From Erpobdella octoculata (taxonomy: Eukaryota; Annelida; Clitellata; Hirudinida; Erpobdellidae): a stretch of 64,000 nt of DNA. This document shows, piece after piece, positions 51,515-63,940 of the stretch. The translations under genes were made by a program, and so were the position numbers. The notes beneath the pieces were generated by a model that ran no database searches, was not told where the DNA came from, and saw nothing but the letters and a program-made list of their open reading frames with translations. The stretch covers positions 14,935,856 through 14,999,855 of the forward strand of contig OZ022241.1 in NCBI GenBank assembly GCA_963978895.1. The letters are read 5' to 3'. The number at the start of each line of letters is the position of its first letter. The stretch's first letter is position 1.

Positions 51515-54500
51515 GACCAAAACATTAATAAAAATATATACCAGTTCGTTCAAAAGTGTCTTGGTATTTCTGATTTTCGAAAAGTTTCACGTCTGATAGA
51601 AAAAGTTTGTAATAAGAAGTGGGCCATAGTCTTTAATAAAGCGTGTCTGAAAGAACATCTTGTTCCTAATTATTTGAAAAATAAATATCAACGCTCTAGG
51701 AATTATCATTCTCGTTGTTCAATTTCTGACGCAATTGAAAGAGAAGTTGTGGCCGCTCAAGTGGAGTTTAACAGACTTTCTACATTATTAAAAGAAACTG
51801 TGGACACGTACCAAGCCTTATTCACTGATAACGACTCTGTGGTTACATTCCAACGCTTTGTTGATATTAGCGTCGACCGTGTTAACAGAAGGAAGAAAAG
51901 CATAATTGTGAACAAACTGTCTACATTATATGGCGGAAGTTTCTTGCTGAAAGAAAACCTTAATCACGTCATAAACCTCTCATCATACACTCCTACAACA
52001 TCTGAACTAAAATTTTTAGAACTTGGTTACAATTGCCATGTTCCAGGCAAATATCGTCCAGTACTTAAGCAGATCGAATTAGAAATGTTGGTTCGTCAAC
52101 TTGAGGCGCATGTTCTCAGTGGTGAGCTTTCTGTTGATAATCGCCTTTATACGTTACTTAAAGCTGAGGGTTTCAAACACCGGAACACTCCTCGTAAAAT
52201 GGCCGATGAATTGTATTCTGCTGCCCTATCTTTAAGAAATAATCCCACCATTGTAATACGGAAGTCTGACAAAACTAATAGCTATGTTATCTTGGAGCGA
52301 TCTGATTATCTATGCAAATTAAACAATATATTAAGTGATTCTAACAAATTTCTGGAAATTTCTAAAGATCCGACTTTGGATATTAAAAGGAGGGCTAACA
52401 AGATCATCGGTAGCTTACTCCGTAATAATTCATCAATAAACATAAAGCAGATCATTGGAGATTTTTCACCAGGATACATCTATTGTAATGTCAAAACACA
52501 CAAACCTGGAAATCCACTGAGACCAATTATATCTCAGTGCCCAACACCGACGTTTGCTCTCTCAAAGTTTCTTGTTGCTTTGCTTTCTCCGTATTGTTCG
52601 TGTCAACATGCAGTGAGATCATCTTTTGAATTCGTCGCCCTAATCAGAAGTAATCGCCACATAACTGGCGTTATGGGCTCTTTGGATGTTACAAATTTAT
52701 TTACAAATGTGCCCGTCGATACTACCATCGCTATTATTCTTGAAAACGTATATCACAATGCTACACTATCTCCCCCAACTGTTCCAGAGAGCTCCATGTT
52801 GCAGTTGCTGTTGTTGTGTACTAAAGAATTGCCATTTAAACATCCCGATGGCCGATTGTTCAGACAGATCGACGGTGTGGCCATGGGCTCACCCTTGGGC
52901 CCTCTATTTGCCGATTTTTATATGAGTCATTTAGAAAATCGTGTGTTCGACGCCATCAATAAACCTACATTATATGCAAGATATGTCGATGACATCTTTG
53001 TGATTGCTCGAGATACTACACATTTTGAAGAATTAAGAACTAAGTTTCAGCAATACTCTGTGTTGAATTTTACAATCGAATATAGCGACTGTAATCATAC
53101 GTTACCTTTTCTGGACGTGTTGGTCTCTCAAACGGATTCCGGCCTCGCACATGAAATGTATGTCAAGCCTTCCTCCGAGGGTCTTTGCATGAACGGTGCC
53201 GGCTACTGTTCTGATATATACAAAGAGAGTGTTATACATAACCTTCTTGCTCGCGCTTATGGGCTGTCAGAAGATTGGTGTAAATTTCACACAGAAGTCA
53301 AACGTCTCAAAACGCTGTTGATCAACAATAACTACACCAACACCATGGTTGATTCTGTTGTGAAAAGATTTGTGAATAAAAAGATTTCTGGCATTCCAGC
53401 AAACACTCCTAATGATGTCGTCAGGACTGTTGATATCCGTTACTGTTCCCAGATGCATGACAATTACCGTCTGGATGAGAGAATATTACGTCAAATTATT
53501 ACAAGTTGCGTTAAAGTTAAAGATCGACTCCGACATAGACTGTCATTCTCCATATATTATAAAGACAGAAAATCACACAGCCTTATCATGAAAAATAGCC
53601 CTCGTCACGCCAGCATTTTCCAGTGTACAAATGTAGTTTATAAATTTACTTGTCCTGCACCGCATGATGTCATTGCTACCTACATTGGCCAGACACGTAC
53701 TACGCTCTCCCGCCGGGTTACTATGCATTTACAGGGTGGCAGTATTACAACGCATTCGCAACTGGCTCACAACACAAAACTCAACAGACAAACACTCGTC
53801 GATAACACTGTTATTCTCCATCACGAGGCCGACCCCTCTCGATTAAAAATTGCCGAGGCCCTCTACATTGTCCGGGATAAACCAATACTAAACGTCCAAG
53901 ATGACCATTTTGGACGGACCCTTAAACTATTCAACAATAGGCACCACTTGCAGTGCCACAGCGTTGGTGTGCCGCAGGGCTCGTCATCCGCTGTTGCCCC
54001 TAACACTTGTATATTGAATGATCATGCACTTGACAGGCATAGCAAGAGCCCACGTTGTGATCCGGTTTCCTGTGCTCCGTCCACCGGCGCAATGGACCAT
54101 GCTAACCTTATTGAAATTTGTGGTTTGCCAAACTGTGATCGGCCTACTGGTCCTCCGTCTGCCGGTTCTGTGGATGATACCGGTTGCATTGAGGCTGTGC
54201 GTTTGATCGAACAGTGCTTTATCGATCCGTCGGCCATCTGCCGGCCTTCTTCGGACCCGGTGAATGGTGATATGCCACAGGCCTCACCATTGACTGTTCT
54301 CCCGCTTTCTCCCTTTGTCACACCTCGTCTCTTGCTCTCAGATTTATCTGTACTCCGTACTAGGAGTTCGGCAACCAAAACTACAGGTGTTCCCCATTAC
54401 AGTTACGACAATCCTTGTGACCAGTACGACAACGGTTCCATTTCTCGTCGAGTTTTATCTCCTTTGTCTGCCAACGCAATAGACGCTGCCAACGAAATAG

Positions 54501-54922
54501 ACCCTACCAACTGTATCGATGTTTCAAATGCAACCGAACTGTGCCCTGCCGACATGCCAAGGACTCCGCTATTCACTGTTCTCCCGCATTCTCCTTTTGT
54601 CACACCTCGCCTCTCCTTTTCTGATTTATCTGAACTCCGTACTAGGAGTTCGCCAACCAAGACTACAAATGTATCTTATCACAGTTATGATCATCCTTGC
54701 GACCAATACGACAACGGCCCAGTTTGTGGTCCTGTTTCCTTTTCTCCATCTACCAACCATATTGAAGTGTTGGACGCGGTCGAACAGTGCTCCACTGGCT
54801 TGTCAGCCATGAGCCAACCTCCTCGAGGCCTCGAGACTGCTGACCTGCATGATGGTGATGGGACTGGTCCGATGTGTCCGCATTTGATTGATAACTGCAA
54901 TATTACTATACGTAGACGTTGA
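51476..54922 (+). CDS. Penelope-like reverse transcriptase / GIY-YIG endonuclease
   Basis: 1,148 codons, intact. Reverse-transcriptase blocks: IRKSDKTNSYVIL, VKTHKPGNPLRPIIS, SLDVTNLFTNVP (catalytic Asp404), DGVAMGSPLGPLFADFYMSH, and ARYVDDIFVIAR with the YVDD box at 503-506. The GIY-YIG nuclease follows: VYKFTCPAP (Y722), [17 protein letters not shown] (YIG at 736-738), then the C-terminal part [15 protein letters not shown]. In this family the reverse transcriptase copies element RNA and the nuclease nicks the target. Residues ~830-1148 are an unusual Ser/Pro/Asp-rich extension containing a 94-residue internal repeat. The ATG at 51476 lies inside a hammerhead ribozyme, so the true start is uncertain. 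The frame crosses the unit junction at ~51682. Confidence 0.93.
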   Translation: MMANKAETCRSAHDQNINKNIYQFVQKCLGISDFRKVSRLIEKVCNKKWAIVFNKACLKEHLVPNYLKNKYQRSRNYHSRCSISDAIEREVVAAQVEFNRLSTLLKETVDTYQALFTDNDSVVTFQRFVDISVDRVNRRKKSIIVNKLSTLYGGSFLLKENLNHVINLSSYTPTTSELKFLELGYNCHVPGKYRPVLKQIELEMLVRQLEAHVLSGELSVDNRLYTLLKAEGFKHRNTPRKMADELYSAALSLRNNPTIVIRKSDKTNSYVILERSDYLCKLNNILSDSNKFLEISKDPTLDIKRRANKIIGSLLRNNSSINIKQIIGDFSPGYIYCNVKTHKPGNPLRPIISQCPTPTFALSKFLVALLSPYCSCQHAVRSSFEFVALIRSNRHITGVMGSLDVTNLFTNVPVDTTIAIILENVYHNATLSPPTVPESSMLQLLLLCTKELPFKHPDGRLFRQIDGVAMGSPLGPLFADFYMSHLENRVFDAINKPTLYARYVDDIFVIARDTTHFEELRTKFQQYSVLNFTIEYSDCNHTLPFLDVLVSQTDSGLAHEMYVKPSSEGLCMNGAGYCSDIYKESVIHNLLARAYGLSEDWCKFHTEVKRLKTLLINNNYTNTMVDSVVKRFVNKKISGIPANTPNDVVRTVDIRYCSQMHDNYRLDERILRQIITSCVKVKDRLRHRLSFSIYYKDRKSHSLIMKNSPRHASIFQCTNVVYKFTCPAPHDVIATYIGQTRTTLSRRVTMHLQGGSITTHSQLAHNTKLNRQTLVDNTVILHHEADPSRLKIAEALYIVRDKPILNVQDDHFGRTLKLFNNRHHLQCHSVGVPQGSSSAVAPNTCILNDHALDRHSKSPRCDPVSCAPSTGAMDHANLIEICGLPNCDRPTGPPSAGSVDDTGCIEAVRLIEQCFIDPSAICRPSSDPVNGDMPQASPLTVLPLSPFVTPRLLLSDLSVLRTRSSATKTTGVPHYSYDNPCDQYDNGSISRRVLSPLSANAIDAANEIDPTNCIDVSNATELCPADMPRTPLFTVLPHSPFVTPRLSFSDLSELRTRSSPTKTTNVSYHSYDHPCDQYDNGPVCGPVSFSPSTNHIEVLDAVEQCSTGLSAMSQPPRGLETADLHDGDGTGPMCPHLIDNCNITIRRR

Positions 54923-55299
54923 TCATTTTCAACTTTTAATTAAACTCTCAATTTTATCGATATCCTATTATCTTTGAATTGTAGCTTTAAATTCTTATTT
55001 TATTATTTTACCTCTTTGCTTTTATTAGTAATTTTCTTTTAATAGTTATATTTTACTACTTAATTTGGTTGTATATTTTAGCACATGTAATTTTTTATTT
55101 TTTCTTATATTTTTGTTTATTTTTTGTTTATTTATTTACTCCGAGGCAAAAAATTTGGTTGTTTCTTAGCGGTTTTCATATTTTACTTTTACTCTTCTTT
55201 GTACTTTGACCTCGATTGATGTGTAAACATATCTGATATGTCTCGCCACACCACTTTATATATTTTCGTTGTAGCTGTAAATTGGTTTTATGAGTTCTG

Positions 55300-55860
<561 letters not shown>

Positions 55861-56099
55861 GATAATCAACACGGGTTAAACGCCTCATCCTAGGAACGTA
55901 AAATTTGGAACATATATTACTTTTATAGCGTAAGCACCCAAAAAGAAAAAATTTTTTTAAATTTTGCTCCTGAGGAGATGAAACAGGAAAACAAACTTTT
56001 TTCTAAAACAACGTATGTCTCGAAAACCATAAATAAGAAGGTTTTGAAATTTGGTATCTAGATTCTTCTTAAAAAATAAGAAAGCACGTTTTTTACCAT

Positions 56100-56730
56100 T
56101 TTTCGAAAATTTGGTTTCCAGGACCTCAAATGTGGGCTGGAAAATAGGGTTATTTGTTTTTTTAGAATAACTACTACTCAAAAACTGTAAGTGCCACTGA
56201 TGTAAAAATTAGTATTTAATATTTACTCGAGAAATAAAGATATACGTGTTTTACCAATATTTGATTATTTGGTTTTCAGGGCCTCAAATGTGGAGTGGAA
56301 AGAAAGAATAATTGATTAAAATCTTCAAAAACTAAAATTTGAAAGTTTTGCAATTTAGTACCAAGTATATTCTTACAAAATAACAAAATATATGTTTTAA
56401 CAATTTTTGAAAATTTGGTGTCCAGGACTTCAAATGTAGGATGATAGGGTTATATTTTGTTCAAATACTCTGAAGCTGAAAATACTACGGATATAAGAAT
56501 AAGTAATTAGATACTACCTAGATAATAAAGTTACACATGTTTTACCAATTTTTCATGTTTTGGATTCCAGGACTACAAATGTAAGGTGGAGAAAATGATT
56601 ATAAGGTATGCTGGAAAACTCAACAACTGAAAATGTAAAAACATTAAAATTCAGTATTTAGGGTTTTTTTAAATAATAAGATACATATTTTATTATTTTG
56701 TTCAAAAATTAGTTTCCAAGCTTTGAGGTT
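56100..56730. repeat. Diverged ~150 bp tandem array
   Basis: A phrase like tttggtttccaggacctcaa followed by atgtgg.gtgga recurs at about 56111, 56269, 56414, 56559 and, weakly, 56711. Spacing is 145-158 bp. Non-coding; copies differ considerably. The minus frame at 55957-56181 is a by-product. Confidence 0.7.
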
Positions 56731-56739
56731 TTGTGCCCT

Positions 56740-57720
56740 TTAAAACTGGCTTAGTCCAGTTCATCACGGACCGGGCCAGGCTTCGACATTTTTGCTTATG
56801 AAACGGGCCAGTTCGGGTCTAAATAATAAGCCAGACTTAGAATGTTCTGCCTAGAAAATAAACCGGGAGCGGGTCTAAAAAAATTCGCGTAGAGCTCTAT
56901 GGATTAGAGTACTACACGGATCGGGTCGGGCTCTGATTATAGGGTCTTCAGACGTTTCGGGCCAAACCTGAAGCCATGGTGGGATGTGCCGAGATTTACC
57001 GCCAAATATATAGAAACTTTAGGCCTGTAAAATTTTAAAAAAATTGTCAAGTGATGCGGCAATGATAATAGAAAAAGAAAGCAGCAAAGAAACATTGGGA
57101 AAGAGAGAAAGAGAGAGAAAGAGAAATGCTTGGAAGAGATGCGTGAAACAACAAACGGTCATTTATCGAGAGAAAGTGAAGGTCGTAACGTAAATGAAGC
57201 CACCAAGAAGAAAAATTAAATAAAATTGTTTAATTTTTAAAATTATGAAAATATGTAATAAGTTTAAGATTTTTAAATTAAATTCAGTTTCTACATTTAC
57301 ATTGGTTACTTTTCGCATTTAAATTGGATACACCTCTGCAATATGGAGATGTATTGCTCTCTAGCGAATGGTTTGAAACTAATGGAGAGAATCGGCTTGG
57401 AGGTCCCTCGTGTGATTTAATAAACAAACAATCGTATTATTTTTAAATCTGTTTTTGCAGTTTTAAACACTCAAATAACAACAACAGCATCAATTTCAAA
57501 GCAATCAAGTTAGCCCTGTTATATTTGAAACATCTATCTAGTCGTGGAAAGTATAAAAAAGAGAAATTAGCTACTTTCATGAGATCTGGGAAATCAGCAA
57601 TGGTGCGCTGTAGAAGTTCTTTCATAGAGCAGTGCGAAGGTTAATCATTTCAAATGGCATGCAATGAGAGCCCGGCATGTTTCGGCGGTGTCTTGCGGAG
57701 GCAGATGCTTCACACATCGC
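56740..57720. other. Unassigned DNA upstream of the TRPC gene
   Basis: 56750-57000 has a higher GC content with recurring cgggcc/cgggtc words (for example ccgggccaggcttcgacatt) and may be a degenerate repeat. 57090-57125 is rich in gagaaa. No gene was found. Confidence 0.45.
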
Positions 57721-57721
57721 A

Positions 57722-58005
57722 CTGCAAGAACATGAACACATCATCGTCGTCGTCGTCGCCATTCGTGCCACTAGCGGTATTATCATTATTGTCACTATTA
57801 ATATCAACTTTCCTTTCCTGCTTCTTCTCCTCTTTTTTATAATAATCAACATCATCTTCATCATCACCTTCATCGTCATCCTCCTCATCACCGTCATCAT
57901 CATCATCATCACCACCATCATCATCATCGTCGTCTTCATCATCATCATCATCGTCATCATCTTTTTCACCATGTTCACCATCATCATCATCTTCATCAAC
58001 TCATC
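57722..58005. repeat. Imperfect (CAT)n microsatellite upstream of TRPC exon 1
   Basis: CAT/CGT/CTT triplets, ending ~110 bp before the presumed TRPC start codon, so possibly within its promoter or 5' UTR. Confidence 0.85.
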
Positions 58006-58117
58006 CCTCGTCGAATTAGCGATCAGCTTTCGTCGAGTCGTTTTGTTTTGCTGAGAAAAGCGGAGTTGCTCGTTCATGGAGGTTTGACGAAGTTGGTTAA
58101 AAGTGAAACAGAACAAA

Positions 58118-60424
58118 ATGCAGTCCGGTTCGGATGAACTTCTTTTAAGTCGACGTGATGTTAAACATTCCTCTTCTAATTTCTTGACTCCTCATCCAAC
58201 TGGAAAAAATAGTGCAAGATCTCCTATGTTTCTCAGTCCGCACTTGTAAGTTACTTACCGATTTGTTTCCATCTATGTTACAAGAAGGTTTTAATTTAGT
58301 CAATATATTGAAAATGCTCTTTTGAATCTTTTTGTGGCATACTTGGGAACATTTCATTGTATAACACATTGTCGCTTATTTTGAAGATAGAAAATGTTAA
58401 AAATAAACCACAAGTATAAATATATTAATTTAAGTTGCTTTATTCATTTAATTTCAATTTTGGCTAATTTGACGAACAATGATCAAAAACAAATTTCTGG
58501 TATTGTTAATCTAATTATATTGTTATAAGAATAAAAATAATTTTAAAATATCAAATCAACTATTTTACAAACTTTTATCTAGGTTACAATCTCTGTTTGT
58601 TTGTTTGTTTGTGTGTGTGTGGCTTTCTCTGTACACAAATCTTGCAAGTTAAATTTAACCAGCTTTTTGACTAGCTAGGAAGCTGAGACTTTCAGCATAG
58701 CTTTATATTGGATGACAATACATGACTCAATTAATAAAAAAACAACTTAATTTAAACATCTTTTGTATTTCTAAATCGAGTGTATTTGAAATCAAAGTTT
58801 GTGTTGAAAAACACGTTTTTTCCTTTACTTGTTATTATTGTTGTTGTTATTCATTCCTTCTTATACCTTGTTCTATCAAATACATTCAATCCCATAAAAA
58901 TATGGTACAACCTTCATCCTCAAATGAGCGACACGCGGTATTTAATTTGGTATCTTTTGTTTATTTAGTCAATAAATTTTGATAAAAATTAAAAAATCGT
59001 CTATTGATGCGCAGGTCTCACATGAACGTTAGTGACGCCAGAAGAACCCCGCCATCCTCTCGTGGATCTCTCTTCACAAACTTTGAAGACGTTCAGGTTA
59101 ATGGATGGATTGATGGATGGATGGATGGACGGATGGATGGATGGATGGACGGATGGACGGATGGTCGGATGGACGGATGGACAGACGGACGGACGGACGG
59201 ACGGACGGACGGACGGATGGATGGATGGATGGATGGATGGATGGATGGATGGATGGATGGATGGATGGATGGATGGATGGATGGATGGATGGATGGATGG
59301 ATGGATGGATGGATGGATGGATGGATGGATGGATGGATGGATGGATGGATGGATGGATGGATGGATGGATGGATTGATGGACGGATGGACGGATGGACGG
59401 ACGGACGGATGGACGGATGGCCGGATGGTCGGATGGACGGATGGTCATATGGTCGAACGGATGTACGTATGGATGGACTGATCGATGGAAGGACGGATGG
59501 GCAGATGGTCAGATGGACGGACGGACGGATGAACGTATGGGTGGACAGATCGACGGACGGACGGATGAATTGATGGATGGACCGATGATCGGACGGATGG
59601 ACGGATGGGTGAAAGTACGTACGAGCAGACAAATTGAAAAACCAATATAATGGGCTGATGATAAAATTAAATTAAAAACAAAAAAAATTTATGCCATCCA
59701 GTTGACCGACGAAGAGCGAGTTTATTTGAACGCAGCGGCTCTGGGTGATGCACCGATAGTGAGGCAGTCATTAGAAGAAAATGACGAAGCGTCGGATGAT
59801 GATCAGCACAAGGATGACAGGAAGGAAGTACTCAAACATTCTCATAAAAAGCTCAAAATCGTCCGTCTGAACGTCAATTGTTTGGACTACATGGGAAGAA
59901 GTGCTCTTCATCTGGCCGTCGACAGCGACAGTATGGAAACAGTTGAACTACTTCTTGACCGAATCGACTTCGATTGCATCGAAGAAGCCCTTCTGCACGC
60001 CATCAGCAAGGGAGGCACAAAAACAGTTCGCGTCATCATCGAGCACCCGAACTACATCGCGGGGGCAGAACTCGCCAAGAAATCCAGGAAAGATCCTTTT
60101 TTTAGAACCGACGAGAAATCTCAATTCTCTCCAGATATAACTCCTTTGATCTTAGCAGCTCATTATAACAATCACGAAATCATCCAGATGTTTCTCAGTC
60201 GCAATCACACACTCGACAGACCTCATCCCATCTCTTGCCAGTGTGCAGACTGCGTTACCAAGCAGAACTACGACTCGTTGAAGAGGTCGAGGTCAAGATT
60301 AAATGCTTACAGAGCACTTGCAAGTCCTGCTTATATGGCGCTATCCAGTCCCGACCCCATCATGTCCACTTTTGAACTGCGACAAGAAATGAAAAAGCTG
60401 GCTCAGGTGGAAAAAGAGTTCAAG
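58118..60424 (+). CDS. TRPC: TRPC3/6/7-like cation channel, first three coding exons (3'-incomplete)
   Basis: Exons 58118-58245, 59015-59096 and 59702-60424 have GT-AG junctions and matching phases; together they encode 311 aa. ATG 58118 is chosen because an in-frame TGA lies at 58085 and the frame splices cleanly (SPH-L-SHMNVSD). Exon 3 carries the conserved N-terminal ankyrin region: [46 protein letters not shown]. It then has the TRPC linker [20 protein letters not shown] and [18 protein letters not shown]. These resemble TRPC3/6/7 more than TRPC4/5. TRPC proteins are plasma-membrane cation channels opened downstream of phospholipase C. The transmembrane exons are not in the window. Intron 2 (605 bp) is almost wholly a GATG satellite. 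Confidence 0.93.
58565..58835 (+). repeat. Dispersed repeat family B, copy 2 (in TRPC intron 1)
   Basis: Same ordered blocks as the copy at 35485-35735, with small indels (extra tttgtttg units and an inserted tttata). It lies in the same orientation, inside the 769 bp first intron of the TRPC gene. Confidence 0.8.
59099..59620. repeat. (GATG)/(GACG) satellite filling TRPC intron 2
   Basis: About 520 bp of GATG with many GACG variants at both ends and a pure GATG core (~59215-59370). Frames reading WMDG/WTDG and HPSI/RPSV on both strands are artefacts. Confidence 0.93.
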
Positions 60425-60773
60425 GTTTTTTTTATTTCTTATTTATTTTTTTTTAATTTATTTTAATTTGTTTTTCCACCATGTTTTGCTTTTATAATTC
60501 TTGAAAGCTCAAGCGTATTAGAGTACATCATTTAAATGGGACTGCATGCCATGGACTTGTAATTCCCATCACTGAGGGATTCCATGGGAAATCTAAGAAG
60601 ACAAAATCAGCCATCCGTCGTTAGAAATTGCGCTGTTTTTCTTGAACATCAAAAGCTTTTAATTAGGCTGACCGATGGAATAAGAGAAGCATACAAAAGA
60701 TTCTGTCTCGTTCACTCTTGCCGAATCACATCATCTTAAGTGATGTACTTTACCATGCAAAATAAATAAGAAC

Positions 60774-60952
<179 letters not shown>

Positions 60953-61637
60953 AAAGGGTTTTTCAAAGTTGCAATTTAGTTAAAACAGCAAAAGAAGGAA
61001 GTTTTAATTTCTACAGTGTTGAATCAGGGCGGTGAAGTTTTATAGCAAATGTTTTCTCAACAGATGGCAGGAAAGCAAACATTATCCCTCGCCATAACAA
61101 AGCATAAAGCGCGATGCGTTTTTAATCTGAACGGCTTCAAAATATTAAAAAATATGGAAAAACGAGATTTGTTTTGAGAGACCACATCCATTTTTCCATC
61201 CATCCATCCATCCGTCCGTGCTGTAGTTCTCCGACCAAAAAACATCTCTCAAATATTTAGTAAAAATTAAACAAACATGCCAATTTCACGCACAGCCCAA
61301 TTTTGATGCACAAGCTCTAATTGTGAGATCACCTCAATTTAAATGTCCATCTGCTATCCGTGGTTTTTTCTTCGATCACGCCTACGACAAAAGTGAATTT
61401 AAATAATGAGCTTTGTTTTTGTTTATGTGGCGTAGGAGGAGTGAAAAGGAACGTTAATCGCGTACGTGTGTACAAGAGCGTGCAGGCCTGGCAATGTACA
61501 CTCAATCAGAACTGAGGTGAATGGATTAACCTCTTTCTTATTGCAATGCGGAATTAATACACAGAATTTCTTTCATTAATCGCTTCATTTCAGGATGCGA
61601 CTCAAATGTTGCGTGCGAGCCACGTGTGCGTTTAGTT

Positions 61638-61638
61638 G

Positions 61639-61719
<81 letters not shown>

Positions 61720-61861
61720 CGATGACTATGGCAATGGCGATGGCGACAGCAATGGCGATGGCGATGACAATGGCGATGGTTCGGTGATTGTTAGGTGATG
61801 GTGATGGTGATGATGAGGACGATGACGGTCATGGTGACGATGACGGTGAAGATGATGGTTG

Positions 61862-61892
<31 letters not shown>

Positions 61893-62085
61893 GGTGATGG
61901 TGATGATGATGATGATAATGATGGTGTTGATAATGCTGATGATGATGATGATGATGATGATGGTGATGATGATAGTGATGATGATGGTGATAATGGTGAT
62001 GAAAATGGTGACGATTATGATGGTGGACAATGGTGATGGTGGTAGTGATGATGATGATGATAATTATGGTGATAGTGATGATGGT
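61638..62085. repeat. (GAT)n microsatellite
   Basis: A pure GAT block (61640-61720) followed by imperfect GAT/GGT/GAC triplets to 62085. Asp-rich, Met-rich and Ile-rich frames are artefacts. 62086-62825 has no recognised exon. Confidence 0.92.
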
Positions 62086-62825
62086 TTAACTTCTTATCAT
62101 ATAGAGCGTGTTTACGTAAAGAGTTACAAATTTCTACCATATATTTGATAAATGGTAGAAATCCTCCAACGTCGCAGGTGTCCCCCATCAGTAGGATTCT
62201 CCCTTTTCAAACTTATAAGCAAGTCCTTTTGATCTCCCATTTGCTAAGATAACTTCTAAAAATTTATTGATTAAAATTTTTATTGTTTAAAAGCCAAGGA
62301 TTTCTTTCAATGAAATTTTCTAATAAATATTCTCTTCGATGATGGCGTTGATGTCCCTATGAAGGCGCGTTTTCTCTCCATCTTATATGACTTGCTTTCT
62401 AGAGGAGAATCAGGATATAAATATTAAATATTAAACAAAGAAACCTCACAAGAGCGCTACATTAACATACAATTATATGTTCAAAGAATAGAAATGAAAA
62501 CATGTAAGCTCAATCTTCAACTCACATTCGTTTGTTCGTTCAGATGTAATTTTGTGTGGTTTCAACTTTAAAGAAACATTTCTTTGCTCCAAACATTTCA
62601 AGAAGCTTAAATTACAAAGATTTCTTTTTTTCATCAATCTCGATTTAATTAATTTTTTTCTTTAAAATTCTATTTTAGCTGGACTACGTCAAAATATTTA
62701 TGAAATCTTGAAAACAAAATGTAAGGCCATTCTGGAATATCCTTGACCCTCGAATGTTTCATTAACTGTTTAAGAAATTTGAGAGAATACAAGTTGCTTG
62801 AGATTTTTTAACAAGAAATTATTAC

Positions 62826-63172
62826 AGTTGTGAGAGATGTTGTTGTATTTGTTGTTACAGTTGTGAGAGATGTTGTTGTATTTGATGTTACAGTTGTGAG
62901 AGATGTTGTTGTATTTGTAGTTACAGTTGTGAGAAATGTTGTTGTATTTGTTGTTACAGTTGTGAGAGATGTTGTTGTATTTGTTGTATTTATTGTTACA
63001 GTTGTGAGATGTTGTTGTATTTGTTGTTACAGTTGTGAGAGATGTTGTTGTATTTGTTGTTATAGTTGTGAGATATGTTGTTGTATTTGTTGTTACAGTT
63101 GTGAGATATGTTGTAATTGTTGTTACAGTTGTGAGAGATTTTGTTGTATTTGTTGTATTTGTTGTTACTGAG
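62826..63172. repeat. ~36 bp minisatellite
   Basis: About ten units of gttacagttgtgagagatgt plus tgttgtatttgtt, with small length variants. Frames such as VTVVRDVVVF are artefacts. Confidence 0.92.
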
Positions 63173-63254
63173 TCTATTGCAAGTTGTTTCCATCCGTGTT
63201 ACAAATATTCAATTTAATTTGTAGAATGTTGTGAATATTTTTGTATGTTTATTA

Positions 63255-63390
63255 TTATTATCATCATCATCATGGTCATTATCTTCATCGTCACCATAAC
63301 AACATGGGCGTAACCAGCATCCATCATCATCACCACCACCACCAGAACAAACATCTATCATTATCGTCGTCATCATCATTACCGTCATTA
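63255..63390. repeat. Short imperfect (CAT)n microsatellite
   Basis: CAT/CAC triplets in two blocks. 63391-63798 has nothing recognised. Confidence 0.8.
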
Positions 63391-63798
63391 TTGTTGTACA
63401 CAGAATTGTTAATATTGTTCGAGAGCATTAAATAAAACAGAAGAAATAACCACGCAGAAAGTAATTTTTTTTAAATGCCAAAATGAAAACTCCAGTTGAA
63501 GTTATCTTGATATGAAGAAAGTTGCGATAAATTTATCTGCAGGTTCCCTCCTTAATTGAGAGCTACGTTGATGTAAAACAAATCAACAGCATATCTCGCT
63601 ATTCGTTTTGCTTTGTTATTTAGATATATAAAGTTTTAATTCTATTTTAATTGAAGATAGTAAAACTCTGGCACCTGGCATTCATTCATAAAATTTGTAT
63701 TCCCTACATCAAAGAAACGTGTGTAAAATATCGTTTCTTAACGCTGTTTATCAAATAGATTCAGTCTCTCATTATAACGGTTCCATGTAATAACTGCA

Positions 63799-63940
63799 CT
63801 ATGTCATGATATGCAATATTTTAAAATGTCGTGACATGTAATCTTGCAAAATGTCATGACATGTAATCTTGCACAATGTCATGACATGCTATATTTCATA
63901 ATGTCACGATGTGCTTTATTTCACGGTTTCATGATAAGTA
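63799..63940. repeat. 25 bp tandem repeat with palindromic core
   Basis: Five to six units, the clearest being aaaatgtcatgacatgtaat plus cttgc. The core tgtcatgaca is a perfect 10 bp palindrome. Copies diverge toward the right. The last 60 bases of the window are unassigned. Confidence 0.85.

Noticed and set aside
61791..62148. Ile-, Met- and Asp-rich frames
   Set aside because: GAT microsatellite in three frames.
62830..63217. Val/Cys-rich frames resembling repeats of a structural protein
   Set aside because: Translation of the ~36 bp minisatellite; no start context or gene structure.
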